Of a DNA stretch of 64,000 bases, positions 42,306 through 51,220 are shown piece after piece; positions within the stretch are counted from its first letter, which is position 1, and every line of letters begins with the position of its first letter. The notes beneath the pieces are model-generated. The model saw only the letters and a program-made list of their open reading frames with translations. It did not search any database and had not been told where the DNA came from. The stretch is from Lachnospiraceae bacterium. GTDB lineage: Bacteria; Bacillota; Clostridia; Lachnospirales; Lachnospiraceae. The translations under genes were made by a program, and so were the position numbers. The stretch is from assembly GCA_022845895.1 (NCBI GenBank), contig AP025573.1, positions 1,088,501-1,152,500 of the forward strand, in the 5' to 3' direction.

Positions 42306-42710
42306 CTAACTTCCCATGTCATCACCGCCTTTGTTTCTAAAATTTCCTTCTTGTATTGCTGTTTCTTTTAGTCGAGCAAAACTTTCGCTACTGATAACAT
42401 GTTCCATCCGGCAGGCATCGACTTCTGCAATTTCAGGATCAACACCAGCTGCAATAAGCTGTTCCGTAAAGAAGCAATGACGTTCATAAATTTTTTCAGC
42501 AACCTTGCGGCCTACATCGGTTAAGTAGAGAAAGTAATCTTCATCCATCGTGAGAAAGCCACCGTCTCGCAAGTTAGCCACCGCATGGCACACGCTGGGC
42601 TTTGACACCTTCATGTGCCGGGCTACATCTACGGAGCGCACCATACCTAATTTCTTTTGGAGAACAAGGATGGTTTCCAGATAGTCCTCCCCAGACGCAT
42701 GAAGTTTCAT
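42306..42710 (-). CDS. DtxR/MntR-family metal-dependent repressor
   Basis: A 134-residue regulator. The winged helix GEDYLETILVLQKKLGMVRSVDVARHMKVSKPSVCHAVANLRDGGFLTMDEDYFLYLTDVGRKVAEKIYERH leads to a dimerisation/metal segment (VDACRMEHVISSESFARL). It has D, C, E and H positions used for Fe2+/Mn2+ binding in this family. No SH3 domain, so it is MntR-like in length. It is co-transcribed with the transporters and likely represses them when metal is plentiful, probably through the 17-bp operators at 49115-49137 and 54800-54816. Ribosome site AAAGGAGATG. Confidence 0.88.
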   Translation of the reverse strand: MKLHASGEDYLETILVLQKKLGMVRSVDVARHMKVSKPSVCHAVANLRDGGFLTMDEDYFLYLTDVGRKVAEKIYERHCFFTEQLIAAGVDPEIAEVDACRMEHVISSESFARLKETAIQEGNFRNKGGDDMGS

Positions 42711-42734
42711 GGAACATCTCCTTTCTAAAACAAT

Positions 42735-44468
42735 TTACACAGCCCAACCAAGACTCTCCTGTTGGATATGGAACAGTTTATGGTACAATCCGTTCTTTTT
42801 CATCAATTCATCATGTGTACCGTGTTCCAACAGTCTACCGTTATCAAGAACGAGAATTTGGTCGGCATCCGCAACGGTACGAAGCCGGTGTGCAATCATA
42901 ATAACCGTCTTGCCCTCCACCAGTTTTGCAATAGCACGCTGAATCAAAACCTCGTTCTCTGGGTCAAGGGACGCTGTTGCCTCATCAAGCAGAATAATAG
43001 GTGCGTCCTTCAAAAGCGCGCGGGCAATGGAAATCCGCTGACGCTCACCACCGGAAAGAGTGCTGCCGTTCTCTCCAAGGACAGTCTGATAACCGTCTGG
43101 CAATCGCTGGATAAATTCGTCACAGTATGCCGCCTTTGCCGCCGCCATGACCTGCTCCTCGGTAGCGTTCATGTTGCCTACACGGATATTGTTAAAAACA
43201 GTATCATTGAACAGGGTCACATCCTGGAATACAAAGGACATACAGCGCATCAGGTGTTCCGGTTCAATGGTGCTGACATCTATGCCGCCAATGGTGATCT
43301 GGCCTTTTCTTACATCCCAAAAACGGGCGATCAGTTTGGAAATCGTGCTTTTGCCGCTGCCGGAAGGCCCTACCAGAGCCGTTACGCTGCCAGCGGGAAT
43401 AGAGAAAGACACATCCTTGATAACATCGTCCTGGTTATATCCGAAAGTGACATTTTTCAGTTCAATGTCATATTTGGATACATCCTTGTCCTCGCCCTCC
43501 ATGGCGGGCGTGGTCAGCAGGGTACGCATACGGTTGGTAACAGTCCCCAAGTGAAACAGAGAGGTCAACTGCGAGAGAATGGCAAGGATCGGACCGTAAA
43601 TTTGCGTAGAGAACATCAGTAGAACCAGTAAAGAAAGCAGTTCAATTTTACCGTTTGTTATCAGCACCGTTCCAATGAAAATAGTAATGCCAAGCCCTGC
43701 TTGCAGGATCAGGCTGGCTCCCTGAACCAGAATACCGGAGGCCAGTTCTACCTTGATGGCGATTTTTCTCATAGCCTGGAGTGCTTTATCCAACGCATCG
43801 AAGCGGGAACCGCCAAGATCACAGGATTTGATGATTTTGATACCTTCCAGGTATTCCTGAATCTGGCTAGACGCCTCCAGTTTCACATCCACCTGTTTGT
43901 CAAACAGACGAAGTTGTAGCTTGCGCCCGCACCAGATGATAAGGAATGTAACCGGCATTGTGCAGAAAATCGCAAGGGCCATTCTCCAGTCAAAAAATGC
44001 CAGACAAACGCAGGTCAGGGTAACAGAGATGATATTTGCAATCAGCGGCGGGATGGTACTGCTGAGCATGGATTCCATGCTGCTGCAATCCGCCATCATG
44101 TTGGTGGTAATATCGGACAAATCTTTTGTGTTAAAGAAGCTCATGGGGAGCTTGCGAAGATGCTCCGCGATCCGAAGTCTGGTCGTGCTGGCCTCCTTAT
44201 AGGAAGCAATATAGGTTTTCCTATAATCGTTTTTCGCGGCCAGGAATACCAGAATAGCCGCCACCAGCCCCAGGCCCAGCAGCTTCCACAACGCGGCCCA
44301 CGAAATTGCTTCTCCCGTAAACGGCTTTAACAGCTCCCAAAAGATCAGGCAGGCTACCATTGATGGGAGCAATAACGCGATATTGGTTATTGTGCAGGCC
44401 GTAATTGCTTTTTTCAGGTCGGAATAGCCTTTCTCCGACAGCATTAACTTTTCTTTCAGCTTACTCAT
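42735..44468 (-). CDS. ABC transporter permease-ATPase, YbtQ/IrtB-like half (pair 1)
   Basis: A 577-residue half-transporter. Six membrane helices in the first 330 residues include the family stretch LRKLPMSFFNTKDLSDITTNMMADCSSMESMLSSTIPP. The ATPase has Walker A GPSGSGKST, signature LSGGERQRIS, and Walker B IILLDEATASLD. The exporter-type fold is used for import of siderophores by YbtPQ and IrtAB. It pairs with the 604-residue half directly upstream (three bases apart). Gene order and length equal pair 2 at 51221-54728. Direction of transport cannot be proven from sequence. Confidence 0.85.
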   Translation of the reverse strand: MSKLKEKLMLSEKGYSDLKKAITACTITNIALLLPSMVACLIFWELLKPFTGEAISWAALWKLLGLGLVAAILVFLAAKNDYRKTYIASYKEASTTRLRIAEHLRKLPMSFFNTKDLSDITTNMMADCSSMESMLSSTIPPLIANIISVTLTCVCLAFFDWRMALAIFCTMPVTFLIIWCGRKLQLRLFDKQVDVKLEASSQIQEYLEGIKIIKSCDLGGSRFDALDKALQAMRKIAIKVELASGILVQGASLILQAGLGITIFIGTVLITNGKIELLSLLVLLMFSTQIYGPILAILSQLTSLFHLGTVTNRMRTLLTTPAMEGEDKDVSKYDIELKNVTFGYNQDDVIKDVSFSIPAGSVTALVGPSGSGKSTISKLIARFWDVRKGQITIGGIDVSTIEPEHLMRCMSFVFQDVTLFNDTVFNNIRVGNMNATEEQVMAAAKAAYCDEFIQRLPDGYQTVLGENGSTLSGGERQRISIARALLKDAPIILLDEATASLDPENEVLIQRAIAKLVEGKTVIMIAHRLRTVADADQILVLDNGRLLEHGTHDELMKKNGLYHKLFHIQQESLGWAV

Positions 44469-44471
44469 AGA

Positions 44472-46286
44472 TCACACCGCCTTTCCTGTGCCAATTTTCC
44501 AGTTGATCGACTCCGTATAGCTGCTCCACATCTGCGCGTATTTTCCGTCCTTCTTCAGCAGCTCGTCATGGGTGCCGGATTCAATCAGGCAGCCCTTTTC
44601 CATGACAAGTATCTGGTCAGCATTACGAATCGTGGACAGGCGATGGGCGATCATTACAACTGTTTTATTTTGGATCAGCTTTTCAAAGGCTTTTTGAATC
44701 AGGTACTCGTTCTCCGGGTCACTGAACGCAGTAGCCTCGTCCAGAACGATGATGGGCGCGTCTTTTACGATAGCCCTTGCAATGGCAATCCGCTGACGCT
44801 CACCACCGGAGAGATGGACGCCGGTACTGCCGATCACAGTCTGATAACCGTTTGGAAGCTGCTCAATAAAATCATGGCATCTTGCAGCCTTTGCCGCCGC
44901 AATCACCTGTTCTTCCGTGGCATCTGGATTTCCCATACGGATGTTATCCAGGATGCTCTGTTTGAACAGGAACGTATCCTGAAATACGAAGCTGACCTTA
45001 TCCATCAGCGCATCCAGAAGAATATCCCGAATGTCAACGCCGCCGATCTGAATACTTCCGTCCGTCACATCATAAAACCGGGAGATTAGGCTGGCGATGG
45101 TACTTTTACCGCCACCGGAGGGGCCGACAATGGCTGTCACCTTGCCCTGATCCGCAAAGAAAGAAACATGAGACAGGGCCTTGACCTGGGAATCGGCTTC
45201 GTAGGAAAAGCTGACATCCCGGAAAGCAATCCCATAGTTTTCGATTGCTTGCGCCGTACTCTTTTCGGGCAGGGCCGGGATACGCAGGATTTCATCCATA
45301 CGCTCCACGCTGCCGTCAATCTGCGTAAAGGACTCAGAGATATACATGATTTTATTCAGGACACCGGAAATCGCATGGACAATAATCAGGTAGAAAATAA
45401 ATGTCAGCGAATACTCCCTGAAATCCGTAGTGTGCATCCCGATCAGAATGCCCACCGGAATCAAAAGCAGATAAATATTGTTGATGATCGTGGTAAAAGC
45501 AGGCATACAGTTCTGCCAGCCCAATGCGTACTCCAACACAAAAGAGGTATAGTCTGTAATGGATTTGCCCAACCGCTTAAAGGAATCGGCGGTCTGATTA
45601 AATGCTTTGATCTCCGACATACCACGTACATATTCCACAGAAGCGCTGTTCATGTTCTCCTGGGCGGTCTGAAAACGGTGCATTTTTTCCTTTGCTTCTC
45701 CGTTGAAGCCCGCAAACTGCACGATAAAGGCCAGAACAATACCGACCAGACAAACCACGCCATACCGCCAGTCAATTCCAAGAAGAATGATAACCAGAAC
45801 AAGCGGCGCGACCAAAGAGGCCACAAAGTCCGGGAGCTGGTGAGCGATGAATTTCTCAACACTTTCAATGTTTTCATCCATGATCTTTCTCATTTTGCCG
45901 CTGCCCAGGGTCAGATGATACCCAAGGGGAATCTGCATGATGTGGTCGGCAAAGGCCACCTTCAATTCATAAAGCGTTCCAAACGCCGCAACGTGGGAAC
46001 ACAACAGGGCAAAAAAGTAAAATACGATGTTCCCCAAAATTCCAGCCAGGGCCAGCCATCCCCAGGTCGAGATTGCGGAAACATTCAAGAGCGACATATC
46101 CGGGTAAACAAACAGGATTTCCCGAATGATGTAGTAGATTGATAAGTACGGAACAAAAGAACAGATCGCAGCCAGCGCCGCCAAAAATCCTGCCAGGAAC
46201 ACCAACCCTTTATGGCCGGAAGCCAATTCCAGGCAGCGTGCCAGTCCGGTTTTCGCTATCGGCTGCTTCTTGTTTTGCTGTGCCAT
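44472..46286 (-). CDS. ABC transporter permease-ATPase, YbtP/IrtA-like half (pair 1)
   Basis: A 604-residue half-transporter. Membrane domain from about residue 30 to 330 (AGFLAALAAICSFVPYLSIYYIIREILFVYP). ATPase with GPSGGGKST, LSGGERQRIA, and IIVLDEATAFSD. The changed D-loop (FSD in place of SLD) and slightly longer N terminus mark it as the partner of the 577-residue half. It starts two bases after the ECF ATPase with AAGGAGGGTTAG. It belongs to the metallophore-type group; drug export is the other possibility. Confidence 0.84.
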   Translation of the reverse strand: MAQQNKKQPIAKTGLARCLELASGHKGLVFLAGFLAALAAICSFVPYLSIYYIIREILFVYPDMSLLNVSAISTWGWLALAGILGNIVFYFFALLCSHVAAFGTLYELKVAFADHIMQIPLGYHLTLGSGKMRKIMDENIESVEKFIAHQLPDFVASLVAPLVLVIILLGIDWRYGVVCLVGIVLAFIVQFAGFNGEAKEKMHRFQTAQENMNSASVEYVRGMSEIKAFNQTADSFKRLGKSITDYTSFVLEYALGWQNCMPAFTTIINNIYLLLIPVGILIGMHTTDFREYSLTFIFYLIIVHAISGVLNKIMYISESFTQIDGSVERMDEILRIPALPEKSTAQAIENYGIAFRDVSFSYEADSQVKALSHVSFFADQGKVTAIVGPSGGGKSTIASLISRFYDVTDGSIQIGGVDIRDILLDALMDKVSFVFQDTFLFKQSILDNIRMGNPDATEEQVIAAAKAARCHDFIEQLPNGYQTVIGSTGVHLSGGERQRIAIARAIVKDAPIIVLDEATAFSDPENEYLIQKAFEKLIQNKTVVMIAHRLSTIRNADQILVMEKGCLIESGTHDELLKKDGKYAQMWSSYTESINWKIGTGKAV

Positions 46287-46288
46287 TT

Positions 46289-47767
46289 CTAACCCTCCTT
46301 TTTGTCATATCCAATTTTGTCTAAGAGAAGCTCTGCGCCTCTGATTTGAAAATCATCGGTAATGCAGCCGTTCTCCAGGCGTATTGCCCGCTCACAGCAG
46401 GCAAGCGCACACTCCGCGTCATGGGTAATGACGATAATGGTGCGCCCCATTTTCGCCAGCTTGCGGATCATCCGGCTGACATTCCGCATATTCGTACCGT
46501 CCAGCCCACTTGTCGGTTCATCCAGTACGATAATCGGCGCTTCGTGCATTAGAGCCACGCCAAGAGCCAGCCGCTGCTTTTGCCCTCCTGACAGCGTAGA
46601 GGGATGCTGTTTGATGAATGGCGTCAGTTCCAGGGCCTCCAGGATTTCTTCCGCCGCTTGTTTCCGCTCCGGGTTGACTTCTGCGCCGGTAGTCAGTTCG
46701 TCAAGCAAATCCTCACCGAATAGCTGACTGTCTAAATCCTGGGGAATATACCAGACCTTTCCCAAGCGGCCTTTCGGTCTACAATGCTTTCCGAATAAAA
46801 CGACTTCGCCGGATTTCTCTTTCAAAAGCCCTGCCAAGATTCGCCCTATGGTGCTTTTGCCCGTCCCGTTTGGGCCGATCAGGGCTATCGCTTCTCCCTT
46901 ATGGCATTGAAAGTCAATATCCTTAGATACAATCGTTTCACCAAAAGAGTGGTTCAGTTTTTTCACTTCCAGAACAACCTCACTGGTTGCCGCAGACGGG
47001 ATTTCCGTTTGCTCAATCTGATGCAGGTTAGGAGTTCGAAGCCCCAGCGCCTGGATTTCCTTATTAGTCAGAGCTTTCATCTGCTGTGCAGTAAATTCCC
47101 GCACAATTTTCCCTTTCTGGACACACAGGAAACGGTCTGCCAGATCCATCAGATAATAAAGCCGGTGTTCCGCTATAATGATGGTTTTTCCCTTCTTCTT
47201 CAAATCGTGAATAATATCTGCAAAGCGGTAGGTAGATGCAATATCCAGATTGGCAGACGGTTCATCCATGACATAGATTTCAGGATCAATCGCCTCTGCG
47301 GATGCAATCGCAACCTTCTGACGCATTCCATAGGACAGGCTGTGCAGGCTGTGATCCAAAATATCCTGAATCTTGATGTTCGCCGCTGCCCGGTGAACAT
47401 GGTTCTGAATTTCTTCATGGGAATAACCGTAGTTCTCACAGCCAAAAGCAATCTCGCCTGCGACCTCATTGGCAAAAAACTGGCTCCTCGGGTCTTGAAA
47501 TACATTTCCTGCGATTTTGCCGCGTTCCCAGGAAGGAATCTCTTTCAGCAGTTTTCCATCCACAAAAACCTCACCGCTTAATTCTCCCTCGTAAAAGTAG
47601 GGGATCAGGCCGTTAATTACTCTTGTCAAAGAGCTTTTCCCACTTCCCGATGGGCCGGTCATAACAATGACCTCCCCAGCGGCAATGTCTAATGATATAT
47701 GTTCCAGTTGATTTCCGTTCCCGCCATAGGAAAAGGTCAGGTCACGGATCATAATTTCTTTTCCCAT
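46289..47767 (-). CDS. ECF transporter energy-coupling ATPase, fused A1-A2
   Basis: A 492-residue protein with two ABC ATPase domains. The first has GPSGSGKSS, LSYGMRQKVAIA and IYVMDEPSANLD. The second has GPNGTGKST, LSGGQKQRLALG and IIVLDEPTSGLD. Fused ATPases of this kind power ECF importers (Cbi/Thi/Mpt type). Start 47767 follows AGGAGGAATGGA at the right distance; the frame extends upstream to 47818 without support. The T and S components precede it in the operon. Confidence 0.88.
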   Translation of the reverse strand: MGKEIMIRDLTFSYGGNGNQLEHISLDIAAGEVIVMTGPSGSGKSSLTRVINGLIPYFYEGELSGEVFVDGKLLKEIPSWERGKIAGNVFQDPRSQFFANEVAGEIAFGCENYGYSHEEIQNHVHRAAANIKIQDILDHSLHSLSYGMRQKVAIASAEAIDPEIYVMDEPSANLDIASTYRFADIIHDLKKKGKTIIIAEHRLYYLMDLADRFLCVQKGKIVREFTAQQMKALTNKEIQALGLRTPNLHQIEQTEIPSAATSEVVLEVKKLNHSFGETIVSKDIDFQCHKGEAIALIGPNGTGKSTIGRILAGLLKEKSGEVVLFGKHCRPKGRLGKVWYIPQDLDSQLFGEDLLDELTTGAEVNPERKQAAEEILEALELTPFIKQHPSTLSGGQKQRLALGVALMHEAPIIVLDEPTSGLDGTNMRNVSRMIRKLAKMGRTIIVITHDAECALACCERAIRLENGCITDDFQIRGAELLLDKIGYDKKEG

Positions 47768-47777
47768 TCCATTCCTC

Positions 47778-48476
47778 CTATAAAAGACAGCAGCACACGG
47801 CAGCTCCCACGCTGACAATAATCAAAACGCAATCCAGCACAGCGATCCGGCTGACATAGTAGCTTTCTTTCTTGTAGGGGCTTTCAATTCCCCTGACTAT
47901 GGCAGAAGCTGCTAACTCGTCCGCGATCTTTAAGGAGCGGAACACCATCGGAACAATGGCGTATTCCAACGTGTCCATTGGATGCCTCAAAACATTACCG
48001 ACCGATTTTAAGAAGCCACGAATTTTCATGGCTTCCCTGACTTCTCCAAATTCATGCAGCACAGTCGGCGCAAAGCGGAGCATGACGATCAATACAAGCA
48101 TGATATGGGTAGAAATCGGCATTCTTCTCAAGCTGGCCGTTAATTTCCCAGAGGGGATTTTAGCCAGAAGATAGGCAGGCATAGCCGGAAGCAAAAGTTT
48201 GTAAACCATGCTGAGCAACAGTGGAGATGGGACACTGATTTTATATTTCATTTCAATCAGTAGCCATACAAGTGCAACCATATAAATTGAAAAGCACCCA
48301 ATCGCCTGACGAAACAAACCAAACCAGCACAGGATCAAACAAATCCAAAGGGTAAAAATTCCATGTCCTAAAAAACTTGTTGTAAGGAAAGTAACAAGAC
48401 AAGCGCACAGCGTCAGGAAAAGAACTGTGCGCCCGTCAATTCGATCAATCCGTCTGCTTTTTGATACGGCCATCAT
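47778..48476 (-). CDS. ECF transporter T (transmembrane scaffold) component
   Basis: A 232-residue protein with five or six membrane helices (VLFLTLCACLVTFLTTSFLGHGIFTLWICLILCWFGLF). It has an ARG/SRG-type coupling motif region: LRFAPTVLHEFGEVREAMKIRGFL and ASAIVRGIESPYKKESYY, both the CbiQ/EcfT coupling helices. It holds S component and ATPases together. Start overlaps the S-component stop by four bases. Confidence 0.87.
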   Translation of the reverse strand: MMAVSKSRRIDRIDGRTVLFLTLCACLVTFLTTSFLGHGIFTLWICLILCWFGLFRQAIGCFSIYMVALVWLLIEMKYKISVPSPLLLSMVYKLLLPAMPAYLLAKIPSGKLTASLRRMPISTHIMLVLIVMLRFAPTVLHEFGEVREAMKIRGFLKSVGNVLRHPMDTLEYAIVPMVFRSLKIADELAASAIVRGIESPYKKESYYVSRIAVLDCVLIIVSVGAAVCCCLL

Positions 48477-49084
48477 CCTACAATGCCTGCCTTTTGGAAA
48501 TGCTTTCTGAGCAGACGCTGGCCAAACAACGTGCCGAGGATTGCAAGAACCGCAGTAATAACAACGCCCAAAAGCATCAGCGCAGGAGACGTTACCATAG
48601 AGAGCTGCATATTTAAGGTGTTGGCATCAAAACCACTGTTTGCAGCCATTTCCTGATAACTGTCCCAGGACCACCACAACGGTACGGCACAACCTACAAA
48701 ATTACCGATTGAGTTAACCATCCAGCCAATTCGGTTACGAACCGCACTTTGGTATGTATTCTTGCCAACCATGCACAGTTCGGCAACGAGAGCTACAATC
48801 AAGAAATAGGGAATCAAGAACATATAACCCATAACTCCTTGAATCACCCCATAAACCGCAGCCCATGCAAACAACAGTCCGTGTTTGTTGACGCGGTTTG
48901 CTGCAACCAGATAAAAGATTGCGCCGATAAATGCATCAATTCCGGCAGAGCCGTACAAATATACTACCGGAAAAGGCAATGTAACCATACCAATTATCAT
49001 TGCAATAGCAAAATTGATGACCATCATTGCGGCAATCGTCATAATATCGCGAATGCCAAACTTTTTCTTCACCGTTTGTTCCAT
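48473..49084 (-). CDS. ECF transporter S component, MptD family
   Basis: A 203-residue membrane protein with about six helices (IMTIAAMMVINFAIAMIIGMVTLPFPVVYLYGSAGIDAFIGAIFYLVAANRVNKHG). It matches the MptD-type putative substrate-binding component whose ligand is not established. Start 49084 has AAGGAGGTTTCAAAG before it; the frame open to 49126 runs into the hairpin. As first gene of the operon its 5' region holds the long inverted repeat at 49107-49146. Substrate is inferred to be a metal chelate because of the ABC pair and DtxR repressor. Confidence 0.82.
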   Translation of the reverse strand: MEQTVKKKFGIRDIMTIAAMMVINFAIAMIIGMVTLPFPVVYLYGSAGIDAFIGAIFYLVAANRVNKHGLLFAWAAVYGVIQGVMGYMFLIPYFLIVALVAELCMVGKNTYQSAVRNRIGWMVNSIGNFVGCAVPLWWSWDSYQEMAANSGFDANTLNMQLSMVTSPALMLLGVVITAVLAILGTLFGQRLLRKHFQKAGIVG

Positions 49085-49106
49085 CTTTGAAACCTCCTTA
49101 AAATAA

Positions 49107-49146
49107 AATGACAGTGTAGTTAGCAATAACTAACTACACTGTCATT
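49107..49146 (-). promoter_or_regulatory. Long perfect inverted repeat containing the metal operator (operon 1)
   Basis: Bases 49107-49123 pair exactly with 49130-49146 around a six-base centre, a 17-bp stem. Inside it, on the minus strand, is GTTAGTTATTGCTAACT, the same core as upstream of operon 2. It sits 23 bases before the S-component ATG, so it overlaps the promoter or 5' leader. Repressor binding or an RNA hairpin are both possible; DtxR-family control is inferred. Confidence 0.75.
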
Positions 49147-49216
49147 CTACACCGGTTTGCAGTCTCTAACTACTCCAAAGGGAAAAGTAAATCAAGAAAA
49201 CAGCCCAAAAGTTAAA

Positions 49217-50173
49217 TCACTTTTTTGCTTTACGGTAATCCTTTGGAAGCATTCCAAACACTTCTTGAAAGGCTCGCGCAAATTTACTAATATTTGAATA
49301 TCCAAGTTCACCGGCTATTTGCGTGATTGATTGATCTGTTTCCTGCAAATAAACAGCCGCAAGATTCATTTTATACTTTTTGATATGTGCATAGGGCGTA
49401 TCGCCATAAATCTGTTTGAAAATAGCTTGAAATGTGACCTTGCTCATTGGCTCCTTTCGCAAAAGTTCTTCTATGGATATTTTTTTGTCGAGGTTTTCTA
49501 TGAGCTGTTGGCGGATGCGTTTGATGATTTCAATTTGTTCTTTGGCATAATACGTTGCCTCATACTGATCTTCAATCCGCAGCTGCTTGATATGGTAAAA
49601 TAGTTCCAATAATTTGATACGGAAGTAATTTCTCCCTTCAATACCTTTTGCCGCGTACAATTCATCGAAGATATGTAACAGACGCTGAGGCGTTCGACAT
49701 AAAAACCACTTTTTTTCTAATTCCAGTTCTCGTCCCAGATTTAGAACATCAATGTTGTAGTACGAAAAAATCTGTTGCGTTTCCGCATCGACAGAATCCT
49801 TATCAATCACACAGCTTAGTCCTACGCTATATCCAAAGGGGAAGGAATACGCCGCAGGAATATTTGCAAGAGCATTAATGCAAAATTCTCCTTCTTTCAT
49901 GTGGAACACTTTGTTATTTCTTAACTCAAACTCAACACGTCCTTTTTGGTAATGCCGGATTTCAATGATATTCTTATTAGGAATAGGCTCATGGAAAATA
50001 TCTGAACAATTAAAATCCATAAAAATCAAGTCAATACCAGGGAAAAGGTCATAGTCATATAGGCTTCCTGTTCCATTGCATTTATACTCCACTTGAACAT
50101 AATCATTATACTTATTTTTAATTACAGCATATTCCCCATACCATTCTGGTTTGTGGAGTTCACTCATGCTCAT
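49217..50173 (-). CDS. AraC-family activator (YbtA-like position)
   Basis: A 318-residue regulator. The C-terminal double HTH is AraC type: KKISIEELLRKEPMSKVTFQAIFKQIYGDTPYAHIKKYKMNLAAVYLQETDQSITQIAGELGYSNISKFARAFQEVFGMLPKDYRKAKK. The N-terminal 200 residues form a ligand domain without known signature. AraC proteins such as YbtA and PchR bind ferric siderophore and activate uptake genes; the same role is likely here. I start at 50173, six bases after GGAGG; a GTG at 50179 is too close. It lies between the two cargo operons. Confidence 0.85.
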   Translation of the reverse strand: MSMSELHKPEWYGEYAVIKNKYNDYVQVEYKCNGTGSLYDYDLFPGIDLIFMDFNCSDIFHEPIPNKNIIEIRHYQKGRVEFELRNNKVFHMKEGEFCINALANIPAAYSFPFGYSVGLSCVIDKDSVDAETQQIFSYYNIDVLNLGRELELEKKWFLCRTPQRLLHIFDELYAAKGIEGRNYFRIKLLELFYHIKQLRIEDQYEATYYAKEQIEIIKRIRQQLIENLDKKISIEELLRKEPMSKVTFQAIFKQIYGDTPYAHIKKYKMNLAAVYLQETDQSITQIAGELGYSNISKFARAFQEVFGMLPKDYRKAKK

Positions 50174-50232
50174 TTCCACCTCCCTATCAGTTGATATAAA
50201 CTAAATATATAATAGTTTTTTTGGTAGTTTCA

Positions 50233-50352
50233 TTACCAATTAGAAAAAATCACCCCGTGCTTAATTTTTATTTGAGTAATACATCCTCGCTCTAATTCAT
50301 TGAAAAGCAAATCACTGTAGAGTTGATTGAGGTAACAATTATTATATGTCAT
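50233..50352 (-). CDS. Possible small protein of 39 residues
   Basis: A minus-strand frame with AAGAGGTGAAATCTTGTT before ATG at 50352 codes MTYNNCYLNQLYSDLLFNEL followed by ERGCITQIKIKHGVIFSNW. It fills most of the 218-base gap between the methyltransferase and AraC genes. The ribosome site and absence of a better frame support it. I know no homologue, and it could be the remnant of a larger gene. Confidence 0.35.
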   Translation of the reverse strand: MTYNNCYLNQLYSDLLFNELERGCITQIKIKHGVIFSNW

Positions 50353-50391
50353 AACAAGATTTCACCTCTTTTCTTTTTCGCGCAAAAGTAT

Positions 50392-51198
50392 CTATAATTT
50401 CAACTGTATCATCTTCACCATGCAGAACCGATCAGAAACCGCCATACTGACCTTTGTGGATAGCTTTAAGCCATTTTTAGGGATGTAACGATAGTATGGT
50501 TCCTCCGCAATCACCTTCACATTACCTCCGATCTTTGCTGCCAGTTCTTCCGCTGAATCCACATAAAAGAACATCTGTGCATCGGCATGGCCGACCTGTT
50601 TCATATATTTTTTCTTCATCATGGTCATGCCTCTTTTGTTCACCGTATCAAAAACAACTTCCATATTTCCAAATTGCCCAATCATACGCAGAAGGGCAAT
50701 GACCTTATGTTCCTCAAAATAATGAAATAATCCGCCTGCAGTAACGAGAATAGGAGCATCAAGTACATCATTGCGAACTTTTTTGATCCAATCCTTTGCA
50801 AAGGCATCCCCGGAAATATAGAATTCCCTCTCTGGTTCGGGAAGAAGTCCCCGCCGGTATTCGATCACATGAGGCAGATCCACGGCATACCAGTGTGTCT
50901 TTCCGTTATCACATCGGTGATAGGTTGTCTCCAGACCACAGCCCAGCTGGACAATCGCACCGTCCGGTCTGCGTTCCAGAAAAGCCCGAATAATCCGATC
51001 CATATTAACAGACCGGGAAGCAGAGGCCAAGAGGGTATACTGATTCTGCATATTCTGTTCAATCAAGTCTAACGGCGGCTTGTTCTTCAATTCCAATGCT
51101 TTTTTATCATATAAAATTTGCGGGCAATGCTCACTGGCATAGATTCTGCCCAGCATAGGGATAAACAAGGTATCCTCCAAAACGCCTAATTTTTGCAT
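50392..51198 (-). CDS. SAM-dependent methyltransferase, LCMT/TcmP-like
   Basis: A 268-residue class I methyltransferase. SAM-binding motifs are GAIVQLGCGLETTYHRCDNGKTHWYAVDLPHVIEYRRGLLP and ISGDAFAKDW, followed by ILVTAGGLFHYFEEHKVIALLRMIG. The layout matches the leucine carboxyl methyltransferase / TcmP group, which O-methylates small molecules or carboxylates. It is the third gene of operon 2 after the ABC pair (22 bases). In a metallophore setting it might modify the imported ligand; this is a guess from position. Confidence 0.8.
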   Translation of the reverse strand: MQKLGVLEDTLFIPMLGRIYASEHCPQILYDKKALELKNKPPLDLIEQNMQNQYTLLASASRSVNMDRIIRAFLERRPDGAIVQLGCGLETTYHRCDNGKTHWYAVDLPHVIEYRRGLLPEPEREFYISGDAFAKDWIKKVRNDVLDAPILVTAGGLFHYFEEHKVIALLRMIGQFGNMEVVFDTVNKRGMTMMKKKYMKQVGHADAQMFFYVDSAEELAAKIGGNVKVIAEEPYYRYIPKNGLKLSTKVSMAVSDRFCMVKMIQLKL

Positions 51199-51220
51199 AA
51201 CCAGTCCTCATTTTCCTTCT

